64,000 nt of DNA from an uncultured Centipeda sp. GTDB lineage: Bacteria > Bacillota > Negativicutes > Selenomonadales > Selenomonadaceae. Shown here one piece after another: positions 17,244-26,101 of this stretch. Each line of letters starts with the position of its first letter. Positions within the stretch are counted from its first letter, which is position 1. The notes under the pieces were generated by a model. The model was not told where the DNA came from. It saw only the letters and a program-made list of their open reading frames with translations, and ran no database searches. A program made the translations under genes and the position numbers. Location of the stretch: the NCBI GenBank assembly GCA_905372865.1, contig CAJPQT010000008.1, positions 27,281 to 91,280 on the forward strand. Direction: 5' to 3'.

Positions 17244-17894
17244 CTATTTGATCTCATCCATGATAGAGTCGTCGCCGCCCTTGAAGAGCATATACCGCGC
17301 AAGTTCTTCTTGGAACTTGTTGAGATCGGCGGGCATCCACTTGCCCGTGTCCTTGTTCTTGGTTACCTCAATCTCAAAGGACTGCTGTCCCTCAACCTTG
17401 GCGTTCGTTATTTCCTTGGCAAGCAGGTTCATGCTGATTTCGCCGAGCTTATCAAAGACATTTGGATCGTCCGGATTCAGTTTTTCTGCTTCCTTTTCCA
17501 TCCCCTGCATCATTCCGGCAAAAGCATCCATCAGGTTGATGTAATCGGTTGTCACCTTGACTTTTGCGGAATTTTCGGTCTTGGATACGACCTCAGTCTT
17601 ATACTTTAAGGATTTGAACTTCTCGGTGATTGCCTTCTGTGCGGCGTCCATGGACTCCTTGTTTGCGCCGATCGCCTTCCCCATTTCTTGAATGAACTTT
17701 GCATCGATGCTTGTGGAGTCCTTCTCTGCGAGCTTGAACTCCTTGGCAGCCGCAGCGTCGCCGTGTCCGACCGCCTCCGCGAGTGCCTTGACATCGACGT
17801 CCGGCTCGTTTCCGCCGCAGCCCATGAGGGCGACGCTTGAAAAGAGTACAAAGCAGAGGGCGAGCAGAACCTTACTGAGTGATTGGATTCGCAT
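17244..17894 (-). CDS. Uncharacterised lipoprotein
   Basis: A 216-residue predicted lipoprotein. A basic start and hydrophobic stretch lead to the lipobox ALMGC (cysteine at residue 26), then a Gly-Gly-Asn linker. The mature part is Lys/Glu/Asp-rich, mostly helical at the start, with a likely beta-rich second half (VKVTTDYINLMDAF). It resembles small secreted lipoproteins of unknown function common in Firmicutes; I cannot assign a family with confidence. GGAGG lies upstream of ATG 17894. Monocistronic: a terminator is downstream and its own upstream region is 193 bp. Confidence 0.75.
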   Translation of the reverse strand: MRIQSLSKVLLALCFVLFSSVALMGCGGNEPDVDVKALAEAVGHGDAAAAKEFKLAEKDSTSIDAKFIQEMGKAIGANKESMDAAQKAITEKFKSLKYKTEVVSKTENSAKVKVTTDYINLMDAFAGMMQGMEKEAEKLNPDDPNVFDKLGEISMNLLAKEITNAKVEGQQSFEIEVTKNKDTGKWMPADLNKFQEELARYMLFKGGDDSIMDEIK

Positions 17895-17992
17895 AACATT
17901 TCCTCCTTACTGTAAAAAACATGACCACGAGGGGAGAAACTAACCTCCGTTTCTCTACGGGTCTATTCTACCACAATAAGAAAGAAAGCGTA

Positions 17993-18008
17993 CTGTCATA
18001 AATGACAG
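17993..18008. promoter_or_regulatory. Palindrome CTGTCAT-AA-ATGACAG upstream of the lipoprotein gene
   Basis: A 7-bp inverted repeat with a two-base centre, about 100 bp upstream of the lipoprotein start and just upstream of a TAGAAT-type -10 element (17965-17970, minus strand) that lacks a good -35 box. This layout would suit an activator site, but no regulator is identified. Confidence 0.3.
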
Positions 18009-18087
18009 GTTTTGCGAAAAATTTTGAAAGAATTTGAAAAAATGGAGATACGGCACTATTTTTGCAGCCTCTCCAAGTCGTATTTTC

Positions 18088-18804
18088 CTATATATCCCAG
18101 TGCAGCTGTTCGGGATTCGGTGTCGCGCGGTCAATTTCGCGCAGGATCCACGGGGCGTTTTCATGCGTGGCGGCAAAGGCCTCTGCAAGCCCTTGCTCGT
18201 AGGCGGGCGGGATCTCCATCGCGTGAATCGCCATGTGCATATAGTCCTTTGCGATGAGGACAACGCCGCGCTCGGCAGCGAGGTGTGCCTTGAAGCGATA
18301 GCCGTAGTAAAGATACGAGTTGTGCGGCACCGCCTCCGCAAGGCCCTCAAAGGCAGCGATGCGCTCGTCCGCCTCCGCCTCCGCTTCCTCGGTCATGCGC
18401 AGCTTGTGCATGAGATTCCAGCGATCTGCCCACAGCTCGCCGCGCAGGATGTACTTGTAGAGGAAATCCGTGGATTCGGCACATTCGATCGCCAGGTTGA
18501 TGTGCTCAAGCGCGGCTTCCTGCGTCGCCTTGTCCCGAGATTCAAGGGCACTCAGCCCCTGCATGGCATAGACTTTTTCCTCCACATCCTGTGCAAGCTC
18601 CTCGTTCGGCTCTGCATCGATGACACTTTGAAAAAGTGCGAGAGCATCGCTGCGATATTTCTCCGTCTGAGCGAGGAAGTGAGCGAGGCGTGCGCGTGCG
18701 TGCCAGTCCTGCACGCCTCCCGCAAAGAGATCGTGGGGTGGAGCTGCCGCGCCGAGGCGATCCAAAACAACGTGAATGAGTTCGTGAAAGCGTTCTTCTG
18801 TCAT
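18088..18804 (-). CDS. Uncharacterised helical-repeat protein coupled to cydC
   Basis: A 238-residue soluble protein without signal peptide or membrane segment. It is rich in Ala, Glu and Leu and reads as consecutive amphipathic helices resembling tetratricopeptide-type repeats (for example the LFQSVIDAEPNEELAQDV and ALEHINLAIECAESTDF stretches). I do not recognise a named family. Its start overlaps the cydC stop by 4 bp, so it is translated with the cydABDC transcript and may assist assembly or stability of cytochrome bd or its exporter. That role is inference from position only. Confidence 0.7.
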   Translation of the reverse strand: MTEERFHELIHVVLDRLGAAAPPHDLFAGGVQDWHARARLAHFLAQTEKYRSDALALFQSVIDAEPNEELAQDVEEKVYAMQGLSALESRDKATQEAALEHINLAIECAESTDFLYKYILRGELWADRWNLMHKLRMTEEAEAEADERIAAFEGLAEAVPHNSYLYYGYRFKAHLAAERGVVLIAKDYMHMAIHAMEIPPAYEQGLAEAFAATHENAPWILREIDRATPNPEQLHWDI

Positions 18805-20411
18805 AGTTCTATCACCTGTTTCATACGGTCTAGGAGCGGGAGATCGTGCGTGATGACGATGAGCGTACCCCCGCGTGCATCGAGCTCCTGCAGTATGGCG
18901 GCGATCAATCGCTCTCCGCGTGCGGCATCCAGCCCTGCCGTCGGTTCATCAAGCAGGAGGATTGGCGCGTCTGAGGCAAGAGCGAGGGCAGTGAGCAGAC
19001 GGCTGCGCTGCCCACCTGAGAGGCGTGCGGCATTTACACCGAGCGGCTCGTCGAGGCCTGCGGGGAGTGCATGCACGACATCGACAAGCTGCGCCGTCTC
19101 AAGTGCCTGCCACATCCTCTGCTCGTCCATATCCGCGTGCAGGCGCAGGAAGTTGTCACGCGTCGATGTGCTGAAGAGAAAGCTCCCCTGCAGAGACGCT
19201 CCAAAGAGGGCGCGTGAGGCGTTGGCAGAAAGGGCGGTGTGCGGTACTCCTCTATATGAGATTGTACCGCTCTCGGGCTCCCAGAGGCGCAGGAGAAGAC
19301 TTGCAAGCGTGGTCTTGCCCGCGCCGCTCTCGCCGATGACCGCCGTGTGCTCGCCGCGCCGAATCGTGCATGAGAAATCCTGCAGGATCGGAATGCCGTC
19401 ATGGTAGGCAAAGGCGAGATGATCCGCCGCAATCAGCGGAGCATCCTCCTGCCACGCGAGAGAGGATGCTGACAAAGGTTTTTCAGAGGGCTGTTCCATT
19501 GCTGGCAGGATCGTCTCTGCTGCCTGCACTGCCTCCACTGCACCGAGGCTTGCGGCGGGCAGAGGACGGTACTCGCTGAGAACGGCTTCGAGGACGAGCA
19601 CCCAGACAGCGTACTGCACGCCCGTCAGTGTCCCGTCCGCAACGCGCGGCGTAAGGAGAACAATCAGGAGAATCCAGACCGCGACACGCAGAACATCGAG
19701 CAGGGTGAAGAGGCGCTCGCGCTTCGTGCGTTTGTCATCCTGTTTTTGCTGAAAAACCTCTGCTGCATGATCGAGCTGTCCCTGTGCCCGTCTGAGTGTA
19801 CCCGCCGCCGCGAGCTCAGCACGTCCGTCGAGGCGATCGAGCAGAATTTCCCGATAGGAAGTGCTCTCCGTGCGCAGATCTGTTTCATGCAGGAGATGAG
19901 GGAGGGCGAGATGCAGGAGATAGAGCAATGCAATGAGGAGTGCGCCCCAGGGGCTGAGCGGCAGGAGTACCGCACAGATCACGGCGGTGAGCAGCCCTGC
20001 AATCAGCGGCTGCGGAACGGTACGCAGGTAGAAGTCACGCAGGGTCTCGCAGCCCGTCAGAAGATCGTGCAGAAATTCGCCTTCGCGGACATTGCCCTCC
20101 CGCAGAGGAATCGCCGCAGCAGAACGCCGATAGGTTGCCTGCTGTAGGCTCTCATAGCACGCAAATGCAAGTCGATGGGAGAGCAGACGGTCGAGATAGC
20201 GAAAGACGGCACGCCCGATGCCGCACGCCCGCACCAATGTAATCGCAAGCGCAAGCGCGGAGAGCGGCGGCTGCAGTGCCGCGCTTGCGATGATCCACGC
20301 AGCCGTCCCGATCAGAGCAATGCCCGAGGCGGCCGCGAGAACACCCGCGAGGAGTGCGGGCAATGCCTTTGACGGTGCTGCGATTGCGAGCAGACGAACA
20401 AGTGCTGTCAT
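18801..20411 (-). CDS. cydC: Thiol reductant ABC exporter subunit CydC
   Basis: A 536-residue half-transporter: an N-terminal six-helix exporter domain followed by a nucleotide-binding domain with Walker A GESGAGKTT, signature LSGGQRSR and Walker B ILLLDEPTAGLD. With CydD it exports glutathione/cysteine-type thiols and is needed to assemble cytochrome bd. It overlaps cydD by 4 bp and the downstream gene by 4 bp. CydC rather than CydD is inferred from gene order. Confidence 0.9.
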   Translation of the reverse strand: MTALVRLLAIAAPSKALPALLAGVLAAASGIALIGTAAWIIASAALQPPLSALALAITLVRACGIGRAVFRYLDRLLSHRLAFACYESLQQATYRRSAAAIPLREGNVREGEFLHDLLTGCETLRDFYLRTVPQPLIAGLLTAVICAVLLPLSPWGALLIALLYLLHLALPHLLHETDLRTESTSYREILLDRLDGRAELAAAGTLRRAQGQLDHAAEVFQQKQDDKRTKRERLFTLLDVLRVAVWILLIVLLTPRVADGTLTGVQYAVWVLVLEAVLSEYRPLPAASLGAVEAVQAAETILPAMEQPSEKPLSASSLAWQEDAPLIAADHLAFAYHDGIPILQDFSCTIRRGEHTAVIGESGAGKTTLASLLLRLWEPESGTISYRGVPHTALSANASRALFGASLQGSFLFSTSTRDNFLRLHADMDEQRMWQALETAQLVDVVHALPAGLDEPLGVNAARLSGGQRSRLLTALALASDAPILLLDEPTAGLDAARGERLIAAILQELDARGGTLIVITHDLPLLDRMKQVIEL

Positions 20412-22054
20412 GCGTGCTCACCTCCCAATGTGATGACATGATCTGCCCACGCAATGAGTGCGGGGCGGTGTGATGTCAGAATCAGCGTGCGATGATGGGC
20501 AAAGCGCGTCAGTGCATGAATGACGGTTGCTTCTGTCTCTTCGTCCAGTCCCGCTGTCACCTCGTCGAGGAGGACAATGGGGCGGTTCTGGAAGAATGCA
20601 CGTGCAAGCCCGAGACGGTGACGCTGTCCGGCAGAAAGGGGATGTCCGCCCTGTCCGAGCGGTGTCCGAAGTCCCTCGGGCAGGGCGCACACGAAGTCTC
20701 CGAGTGCCGCTGCTTCGAGCGCCTCGATAGCGGCTTCGTCCGAGGCGTTTTCACGCCACAGGCTGACATTCTCGGCGAGCGTTGCTGTAAAGATATGCGG
20801 CTCCTGTGGTACGTACGTGATGAGATTTTGTTTTGTTGCCTCCGAGAGATGTGTAAGGTCAAATACGTTGGCGCTTCCTGCCCCGTCCGCGAGTACAATC
20901 TTTCCCTCGGTCGGTGCAATCTGGCCCGCGAGCAGGAGGAGCAGCGTGGACTTGCCGATGCCGCTCGCCCCTGCGAGCACCGTAGATTTTCCTGCGGGGA
21001 AGGAGAGGGTCAGATCGGCAAGCACCTCCTCCGCGGTCAGTGGATAGCGATAGGAGAGCTGTTCCGTATGCACGGCGGGCGGCGAGAGAATCTGACTGCG
21101 TGCGCCGTCCGTGGGGGAGGGGAGATCCAGATAGGGGGTGAGCGCCTCCTCTGCCGTCTTTGCATCCATCGCTGCATGGAATGCAATGCCGCCCTCGCGC
21201 AGTGGCTGATAGAACAGCGGCGCAAGAATGAGCACAAAGAATGCCGGCTGGAAGGACATCATTCCTTCCAGAAGACGCAGACCGATGGAGACGGCAATGA
21301 GTGCAATCGAGAGGGTGGTAATCAGCTCAAGTGCGAATGCCGAGACAAAGGCAAGCCGGAGAACGGAGAGCGATGCCTCGGCGAAGCTGTGGCTCATGTG
21401 CGCGAGATGCACGCCCTCGGCATCGATGCGGCGAAAGATCTTGAGCGTCATTGCTGCGCGCACGAGTTCACCGAAGCCGTTCGTGAGCGTCTGCATCTTG
21501 TCCCACTGGCGTTCACTCGCACGGCGCGTCGCCTTTCCGATGAGGAAGAGCAGGAACGGCGCAATCGGCAGCGTCACGAGGAAGAGCAGGGCGGAGAGGG
21601 GATCTGCAAATACCGTTACGATGAGGATCAGCGGGATCAGCACCGCACCCGAGATCATCGTCGGCACTACCGTGTGGAAGAATGGGTCGAGTGCATCTAC
21701 GCGCTCAAGGATCAGCGTCAGTGCACCTGCAGAGGTGCGTCCGTGCATCAGCATCGCCTCGTGTAAGGCCGTGCGTACAGAGAGGCGCAGCCGATGGGAG
21801 AGCTGCGCCTCGATGCGTCCCTTGGGGAGGCGCAGCAGTGCCATAGAGAGGACGCACAAAAACAGCATCAGAAGATCTGATGCTGTTTCGGTAGGTCCGC
21901 CGTGCTCCATGAATACTGCATTCACGATGACGGCAGTTTCCCATGCCGCCGCGATGACGAGCCCTCCGTGGAGGAGTTCGATCACCGCGCGTATGAGGAG
22001 GCTGCTGCGTTCGGTGTGCAGCACAGAGCGTAGAATGGACTTCTTTTTTTTCAT
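20408..22054 (-). CDS. cydD: Thiol reductant ABC exporter subunit CydD
   Basis: A 548-residue half-transporter with N-terminal membrane domain and C-terminal ATPase domain: Walker A GASGIGKST, signature LSAGQRHRLGLARA (Ala in place of the second Gly) and Walker B IVLLDEVTAGLD. It pairs with CydC in the inner membrane. ATG 22054 lies 5 bp after cydB, so the four cyd genes form one transcript. Confidence 0.9.
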   Translation of the reverse strand: MKKKKSILRSVLHTERSSLLIRAVIELLHGGLVIAAAWETAVIVNAVFMEHGGPTETASDLLMLFLCVLSMALLRLPKGRIEAQLSHRLRLSVRTALHEAMLMHGRTSAGALTLILERVDALDPFFHTVVPTMISGAVLIPLILIVTVFADPLSALLFLVTLPIAPFLLFLIGKATRRASERQWDKMQTLTNGFGELVRAAMTLKIFRRIDAEGVHLAHMSHSFAEASLSVLRLAFVSAFALELITTLSIALIAVSIGLRLLEGMMSFQPAFFVLILAPLFYQPLREGGIAFHAAMDAKTAEEALTPYLDLPSPTDGARSQILSPPAVHTEQLSYRYPLTAEEVLADLTLSFPAGKSTVLAGASGIGKSTLLLLLAGQIAPTEGKIVLADGAGSANVFDLTHLSEATKQNLITYVPQEPHIFTATLAENVSLWRENASDEAAIEALEAAALGDFVCALPEGLRTPLGQGGHPLSAGQRHRLGLARAFFQNRPIVLLDEVTAGLDEETEATVIHALTRFAHHRTLILTSHRPALIAWADHVITLGGEHA

Positions 22055-22059
22055 TGTGA

Positions 22060-23076
22060 TTAGTATGCCTGATGCCCCGCATCATTTGGAGAGATGCGTT
22101 TGCGGAAGATGTAGTACGTCCAGATCTGATAGCCGAGGATAATCGGAACGAGGATGACCGCTGCGACTGTCATGATGGAGAGTGTGTACTCCGTCGAGGA
22201 CGCATTGTAGATCGTGAGGCTCCAGCCCGCATTCAGGCTTGAGACCATGAGGCGCGGGAAGAGCCCCGCGAAGAAGCCGACCGTCGTGCCCGCGATGGCA
22301 AGACCGCCAAGGATGAACGCGGGTTTATGTGCCTTGGCATAGAGCGCACCGATGGCAGCGACAAACGCTGCGGCGGAGAGGACAAGTGCGCCGGCTGCAA
22401 GCGGGCTGCTGTAGAGGTCGGTATTCGTGTACGTGAGCACCATGCAGAGTACGTAGAGAAGCGCTGCAGCGACGCCGAATTTCAGCCCATAGCTGCGTGC
22501 ACGCTCCAGCAGATAGCGATCTGTGAGGCGCAGATTCAGGAATGTCGCTCCGTGGAATGCAAAGACTGCGAAGAATGTCACGCCGCCGACCACCGTGTAC
22601 GGGGTCAGGAGATCGAAAAAGCCGCCTCGATAGACCATATTTGCGCCGATGGGCAGACCCGCGATGAGGTTCGTGACGACTACGCCCCAGAGGAACGCGG
22701 GGACGATGCTGCCGAACGCAATCGCACGCGACCATGTGCGCTGCCATTTTTCATCCGTGCGCTGATGGCGGAACTCGAACGCGACCGCACGCAGGATGAG
22801 CGCGACAAGCATGAGAAAGAGCGCGATATAGAACGTGCTGAAGAGCGTGGCGTAGACATGCGGGAACGCCGCGAACATCGCGCCGCCCGCCGTAATCATC
22901 CAGACCTCGTTGCCGTCCCAGACAGGGCCGATGGAGCGGACGATCTGAGAGCGGTCGCTCTCCTTGTCCGAGAGGAGTGTGAGCAGTGTGCCGACACCGT
23001 AGTCGAATCCCTCGAGGAAGAAGAATCCCGTGAAGAGAACGACGATGAGCACAAACCAGAGAATATTGTAGTCCAT
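22060..23076 (-). CDS. cydB: Cytochrome bd ubiquinol oxidase subunit II
   Basis: A 338-residue polytopic subunit of cytochrome bd. The N-terminal LEGFDYGVGTL and the PVWDGNEVWMITAGGAMFAA segment are diagnostic of CydB. It supports the haem-bearing CydA in quinol-dependent reduction of O2 to water. The stop of cydA is 2 bp upstream. Confidence 0.96.
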   Translation of the reverse strand: MDYNILWFVLIVVLFTGFFFLEGFDYGVGTLLTLLSDKESDRSQIVRSIGPVWDGNEVWMITAGGAMFAAFPHVYATLFSTFYIALFLMLVALILRAVAFEFRHQRTDEKWQRTWSRAIAFGSIVPAFLWGVVVTNLIAGLPIGANMVYRGGFFDLLTPYTVVGGVTFFAVFAFHGATFLNLRLTDRYLLERARSYGLKFGVAAALLYVLCMVLTYTNTDLYSSPLAAGALVLSAAAFVAAIGALYAKAHKPAFILGGLAIAGTTVGFFAGLFPRLMVSSLNAGWSLTIYNASSTEYTLSIMTVAAVILVPIILGYQIWTYYIFRKRISPNDAGHQAY

Positions 23077-23078
23077 GC

Positions 23079-24449
23079 TTACTTCCCTCCTTCGATGGCA
23101 GGTGTGATCTGCGTGCGGCGGATGAAGCGGAAGGCGATGTAGAGCGCCGTGATGATGAGCAGCAGATAGAGCACGGTAAAGCCGATCATCGTGAACATAA
23201 TCTCTGCCGAGGTAAGGTTCGGCGACACACCGTCAACGGTTTTTTGCAGTCCCATGACGAGCCATGGCTGACGGCCCATCTCTGCGACAATCCAGCCGCA
23301 GGAGTTCGCGATAAAGGGCACGATGACGAGCCACGGGAGCGCGTAAAGCAGCTTTTTTGCCGAGAATAGCTTGTCCTTTTTTGCCAGATAGAATACGACA
23401 AGTGAGACGAGTACCATGAAGAATCCGGCGCCGACCATCGCACGGAAGGAGTAGAAGAGCATCGTTACGTGCGGACGGTAGTCGCCCGGGCCGAACTTCT
23501 CGACGGCCTCCTTCTGAAGGTCATTGATGCCGCGCACCTCGCCCTTGATGTTGTCATGCACCATGATGGTGAACATATAGGGGATCGTGATCTCGAAGTC
23601 GTTGTGCCCCTTCTCCATGTTCGGATAGGCGAGCACGGCAAACGGCGCGGGATCCTCCGTCTCCCAGAGCGCCTCCATTGCCGCGAGCTTCATCGGGCTG
23701 GCCTGAGCGAGGTACTGCGTGTGTAAATGTCCGCTCATGATGACACCGACGACACCGACGATGGTGTAGATCGCACCCGCCTTGATTGCCTGTGTGAAGG
23801 CGTAACGCGACTCCTCATCGTGGAGCAGCTTCCATGCCGAGACCGCCATGATGACGAAGCCTGCCGTTGTGATGCCCGCGAAGAGCGTGTGCGACTGTTC
23901 GCCGAGGATGTAGTGGTTCGTGATGAGTTCAAAGAAGTTTGCCATCTCCGCGCGTCCGTTGGCGATCGTGTAGCCGACGGGGTGCTGCATGAATGAGTTG
24001 GCGACGAGAATCCAGAATGCCGACAGGTTGCTGCCGATCGCGACGAGCCAGATACACGCGCAGTGTGCCTTTTCGGACAGCTTGTCCCAGCCGAACATCC
24101 AGATCCCGAGGAACGTCGACTCGAGGAAGAACGCCGTCAGCGCCTCAAGTGCGAGCGGTGCGCCGAAGATGTCGCCCATGAAGCGCGAATACTCCGACCA
24201 GTTCATGCCGAACTGGAACTCCTGCACCAGACCGGTAGCGACGCCCATCGCAAAGTTGATGAGAAAGAGCGTGCCGAAGAAATGCAACAGCTTTCGGCAG
24301 GTCTTCTTCCACTCCGGCCGCTTCGTCTTCACGTAGCACGTCTCAAGCAGGGCGACGAAGATCGCCATGCCGAGGGTGACGGGGACGAAGAGAAAGTGAT
24401 AGATCGTGGTGATTGCAAACTGCCATCGTGACAGCAGCACTTCTTCCAT
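23079..24449 (-). CDS. cydA: Cytochrome bd ubiquinol oxidase subunit I
   Basis: A 456-residue haem-bearing subunit. Visible hallmarks are the N-terminal SRWQFAITTIYHFLFVP (with His near residue 18, the haem d ligand region), the central FMGDIFGAPLALEAL and the GRQPW motif near the quinol side. It reduces O2 with high affinity without pumping protons. ATG 24449 has AGGAGG at good spacing; a TTG two codons upstream is too close to that site. It has its own promoter with an overlapping Rex-like operator, so oxygen or NADH/NAD+ control is likely. Confidence 0.95.
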   Translation of the reverse strand: MEEVLLSRWQFAITTIYHFLFVPVTLGMAIFVALLETCYVKTKRPEWKKTCRKLLHFFGTLFLINFAMGVATGLVQEFQFGMNWSEYSRFMGDIFGAPLALEALTAFFLESTFLGIWMFGWDKLSEKAHCACIWLVAIGSNLSAFWILVANSFMQHPVGYTIANGRAEMANFFELITNHYILGEQSHTLFAGITTAGFVIMAVSAWKLLHDEESRYAFTQAIKAGAIYTIVGVVGVIMSGHLHTQYLAQASPMKLAAMEALWETEDPAPFAVLAYPNMEKGHNDFEITIPYMFTIMVHDNIKGEVRGINDLQKEAVEKFGPGDYRPHVTMLFYSFRAMVGAGFFMVLVSLVVFYLAKKDKLFSAKKLLYALPWLVIVPFIANSCGWIVAEMGRQPWLVMGLQKTVDGVSPNLTSAEIMFTMIGFTVLYLLLIITALYIAFRFIRRTQITPAIEGGK

Positions 24450-24492
24450 TTCCAAACCCCTCCTAAAAATAAAAAGCCTATAATAATATCAA

Positions 24493-24519
24493 CGTCTTTT
24501 GCCGCGCGGAGTGCGGCAA
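24493..24519 (-). other. Leader hairpin in the cydA 5' untranslated region
   Basis: CTTTTGCCGC (24493-24502) pairs perfectly with GCGGCAAAAG (24510-24519) around a 7-base loop. It lies between the cydA promoter and the ribosome site, with no T run after it on the minus strand. It may stabilise the leader or act in attenuation. Confidence 0.55.
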
Positions 24520-24531
24520 AAGCCTTTGATT

Positions 24532-24549
24532 TTGTGAATTATATCACAG
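24532..24549. promoter_or_regulatory. Rex-like operator overlapping the cydA -10 box
   Basis: TTGTGAATTATATCACAG matches the Rex consensus TTGTGAA-N4-TTCACAA perfectly in the left half and at 5 of 7 positions in the right. It covers the -10 element of the cydA promoter, so binding would block transcription. The core TGTGA-N6-TCACA also fits a CRP/FNR-family site. Rex control of cyd genes is established in other Firmicutes. Confidence 0.6.
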
Positions 24550-24566
24550 GCCAACATGAAATACAA
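24538..24566 (-). promoter_or_regulatory. Promoter of cydABDC
   Basis: Minus strand: -35 TTGTAT (24561-24566), 17-bp spacer, -10 TATAAT (24538-24543). It lies between the P-type ATPase-like gene and cydA, giving the cyd genes a separate start. Confidence 0.75.
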
Positions 24567-24612
24567 GTTAGATAAATATTTTTAACTGTTTAGTAACGAA
24601 TATCTGTTAGTT

Positions 24613-25971
24613 TCATTCTCGAAGCGCGTTCACAATGAGCAGAACAAGGAGCACAATAAGAGCACCTCCAACAAATGAATAGGGGAGTGCCATTATGTCA
24701 AGGATGGTGAATGCCCCCCCTGCGGCAGGTATGAAGAGCAGGAGAAAGAGAATGCCGAGCCATACGTTCTGCTTCGCACGCGTGCGTGCGGCGTTGCTCG
24801 TGTCCCAGAGCGTGACGAGGCTTGGAAGCCCTTCGGCGGCGAGCGTGATGTCGGGAACGAAGCTGGTGGAACGGCCCTGATTGCGCAGTGCCTGTGCCTC
24901 GAAGTAGGCAGCATCCTCGGGCGACATCAGCGGTTCGATCTCCTGCGGCGCTTCCTCTGCGTCCGGTCCGCGCAGGAGTTCCTCGTGCAGCGGATCGTGC
25001 AGTGCCCCGTCTGCTTCAACGGCAGGCTGTTTCTCGTAGGAGGACGGGCAGCCGATGCTGATGTCCGCCGCCCGCATGGCAGCCTGATCCGCCATCGGAT
25101 CGCCAATCATCGCGACGACGGAGCCGTGCGACTGGAGCAGACGGATCTCACGTGCTTTGTCTGCGCCCGTAAGATCGGAGCGCACCTCGCTGATGCGCAG
25201 CTCCTTGCCCGTCGCATTTGCGAGACGTTTCGTCTCACCTGTGAGGAGGACAAGTCTGAGCCCGCGCTCCTTGAGAGCCTGTAGAGCACGCCGCACCTCG
25301 GCACGCACATCGTCGCGGACAGCAATGATGCCGCGTGCATACTTGCTTGAGCTGACGAAGAGTGGAGTCTGTCCGCTCGTGGCGAGCTGGTCGGCACGCG
25401 TGAGGAGTGCCGCACTGATCTCGATGTTTTCCTCCTGCAGCCACTCCTTCTTGCCAACGCGTACAGGCGTACGTGCAATCAGCGCCTCAACGCCGAAGCT
25501 CTCCGTCTCATGGGCGGCAGAGTGGCGCTGCAGGTACAGACCGCGTTGGACGGCGGTGTCGTAGAGTGCGTGGGCGTAGGGGTGTATCGCCTCGCGTTCG
25601 GCACTGGCGGCGAGGGCGAGCAGCGAGCCCTGCGTCATGCCCTCGGGTACGAGTGCGGAGATGAATACGCTGCCCTCCGTGAGCGTACCGTTGCGGTTGA
25701 ATGCAATCGTGTCGACGTGCAGCAGTTCGGTCAGTGCGCTCGTGCGGCTGCACGTTATCCCGCAGCCCTGCAGACGACGCTTGATGCGCAGTGCAATGAA
25801 ACGGCGTGAGACGAGGAACGGCAGCGGCGAGGCGGCAAGGAACACGCCGAGGAAAATCTCGGATGCCGTTTCGATTGAGACATCGCCCGCCGTATACCAA
25901 TATCCCGCTGCGCCCGCCGCGAGAATGACGCTGGCAATGAAATGTGAAAATGTGGAGAAAAATTTCTTCAA
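24613..25971 (-). CDS. Degenerate P-type ATPase-like protein lacking the phosphorylated aspartate
   Basis: A 452-residue protein clearly descended from metal-transporting P1B ATPases but shortened and stripped of key residues. The phosphorylation motif DKTGT reads NRNGT (Asn92, codon 25696-25698). The metal-site CPC region reads SPLP at 48-51. TGD reads TGE (244-246), and the hinge GDGxND reads GDPMAD (290-295). The HP of the nucleotide domain (130-131) and Lys272 remain. There is no N-terminal metal-binding domain; about two helices precede and two follow the soluble part, which has an acidic insert at 320-360. The frame is intact. The TTG start is preceded by AGGAG, and a good promoter lies upstream. 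Probably a non-transporting pseudoenzyme; function unknown. Confidence 0.85.
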   Translation of the reverse strand: MKKFFSTFSHFIASVILAAGAAGYWYTAGDVSIETASEIFLGVFLAASPLPFLVSRRFIALRIKRRLQGCGITCSRTSALTELLHVDTIAFNRNGTLTEGSVFISALVPEGMTQGSLLALAASAEREAIHPYAHALYDTAVQRGLYLQRHSAAHETESFGVEALIARTPVRVGKKEWLQEENIEISAALLTRADQLATSGQTPLFVSSSKYARGIIAVRDDVRAEVRRALQALKERGLRLVLLTGETKRLANATGKELRISEVRSDLTGADKAREIRLLQSHGSVVAMIGDPMADQAAMRAADISIGCPSSYEKQPAVEADGALHDPLHEELLRGPDAEEAPQEIEPLMSPEDAAYFEAQALRNQGRSTSFVPDITLAAEGLPSLVTLWDTSNAARTRAKQNVWLGILFLLLFIPAAGGAFTILDIMALPYSFVGGALIVLLVLLIVNALRE

Positions 25972-26009
25972 GGACGTTCAGCTCCTGTCCTGTTACTTCT
26001 TACAGGGGC

Positions 26010-26038
26010 ATTATAACATAGGCAAGGGCGTGTGACAA
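26010..26038 (-). promoter_or_regulatory. Promoter of the P-type ATPase-like gene
   Basis: Minus strand: -35 TTGTCA (26033-26038), 17-bp spacer, -10 TATAAT (26010-26015), about 40 bp upstream of the TTG start. A near-consensus promoter argues that the degenerate gene is expressed. Confidence 0.75.
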
Positions 26039-26101
26039 ATATGATAAGTGGAAGAATAAAACTCTTTATGTTATATTTATAGGAAGAAAACGAGGTGTCC
26101 T

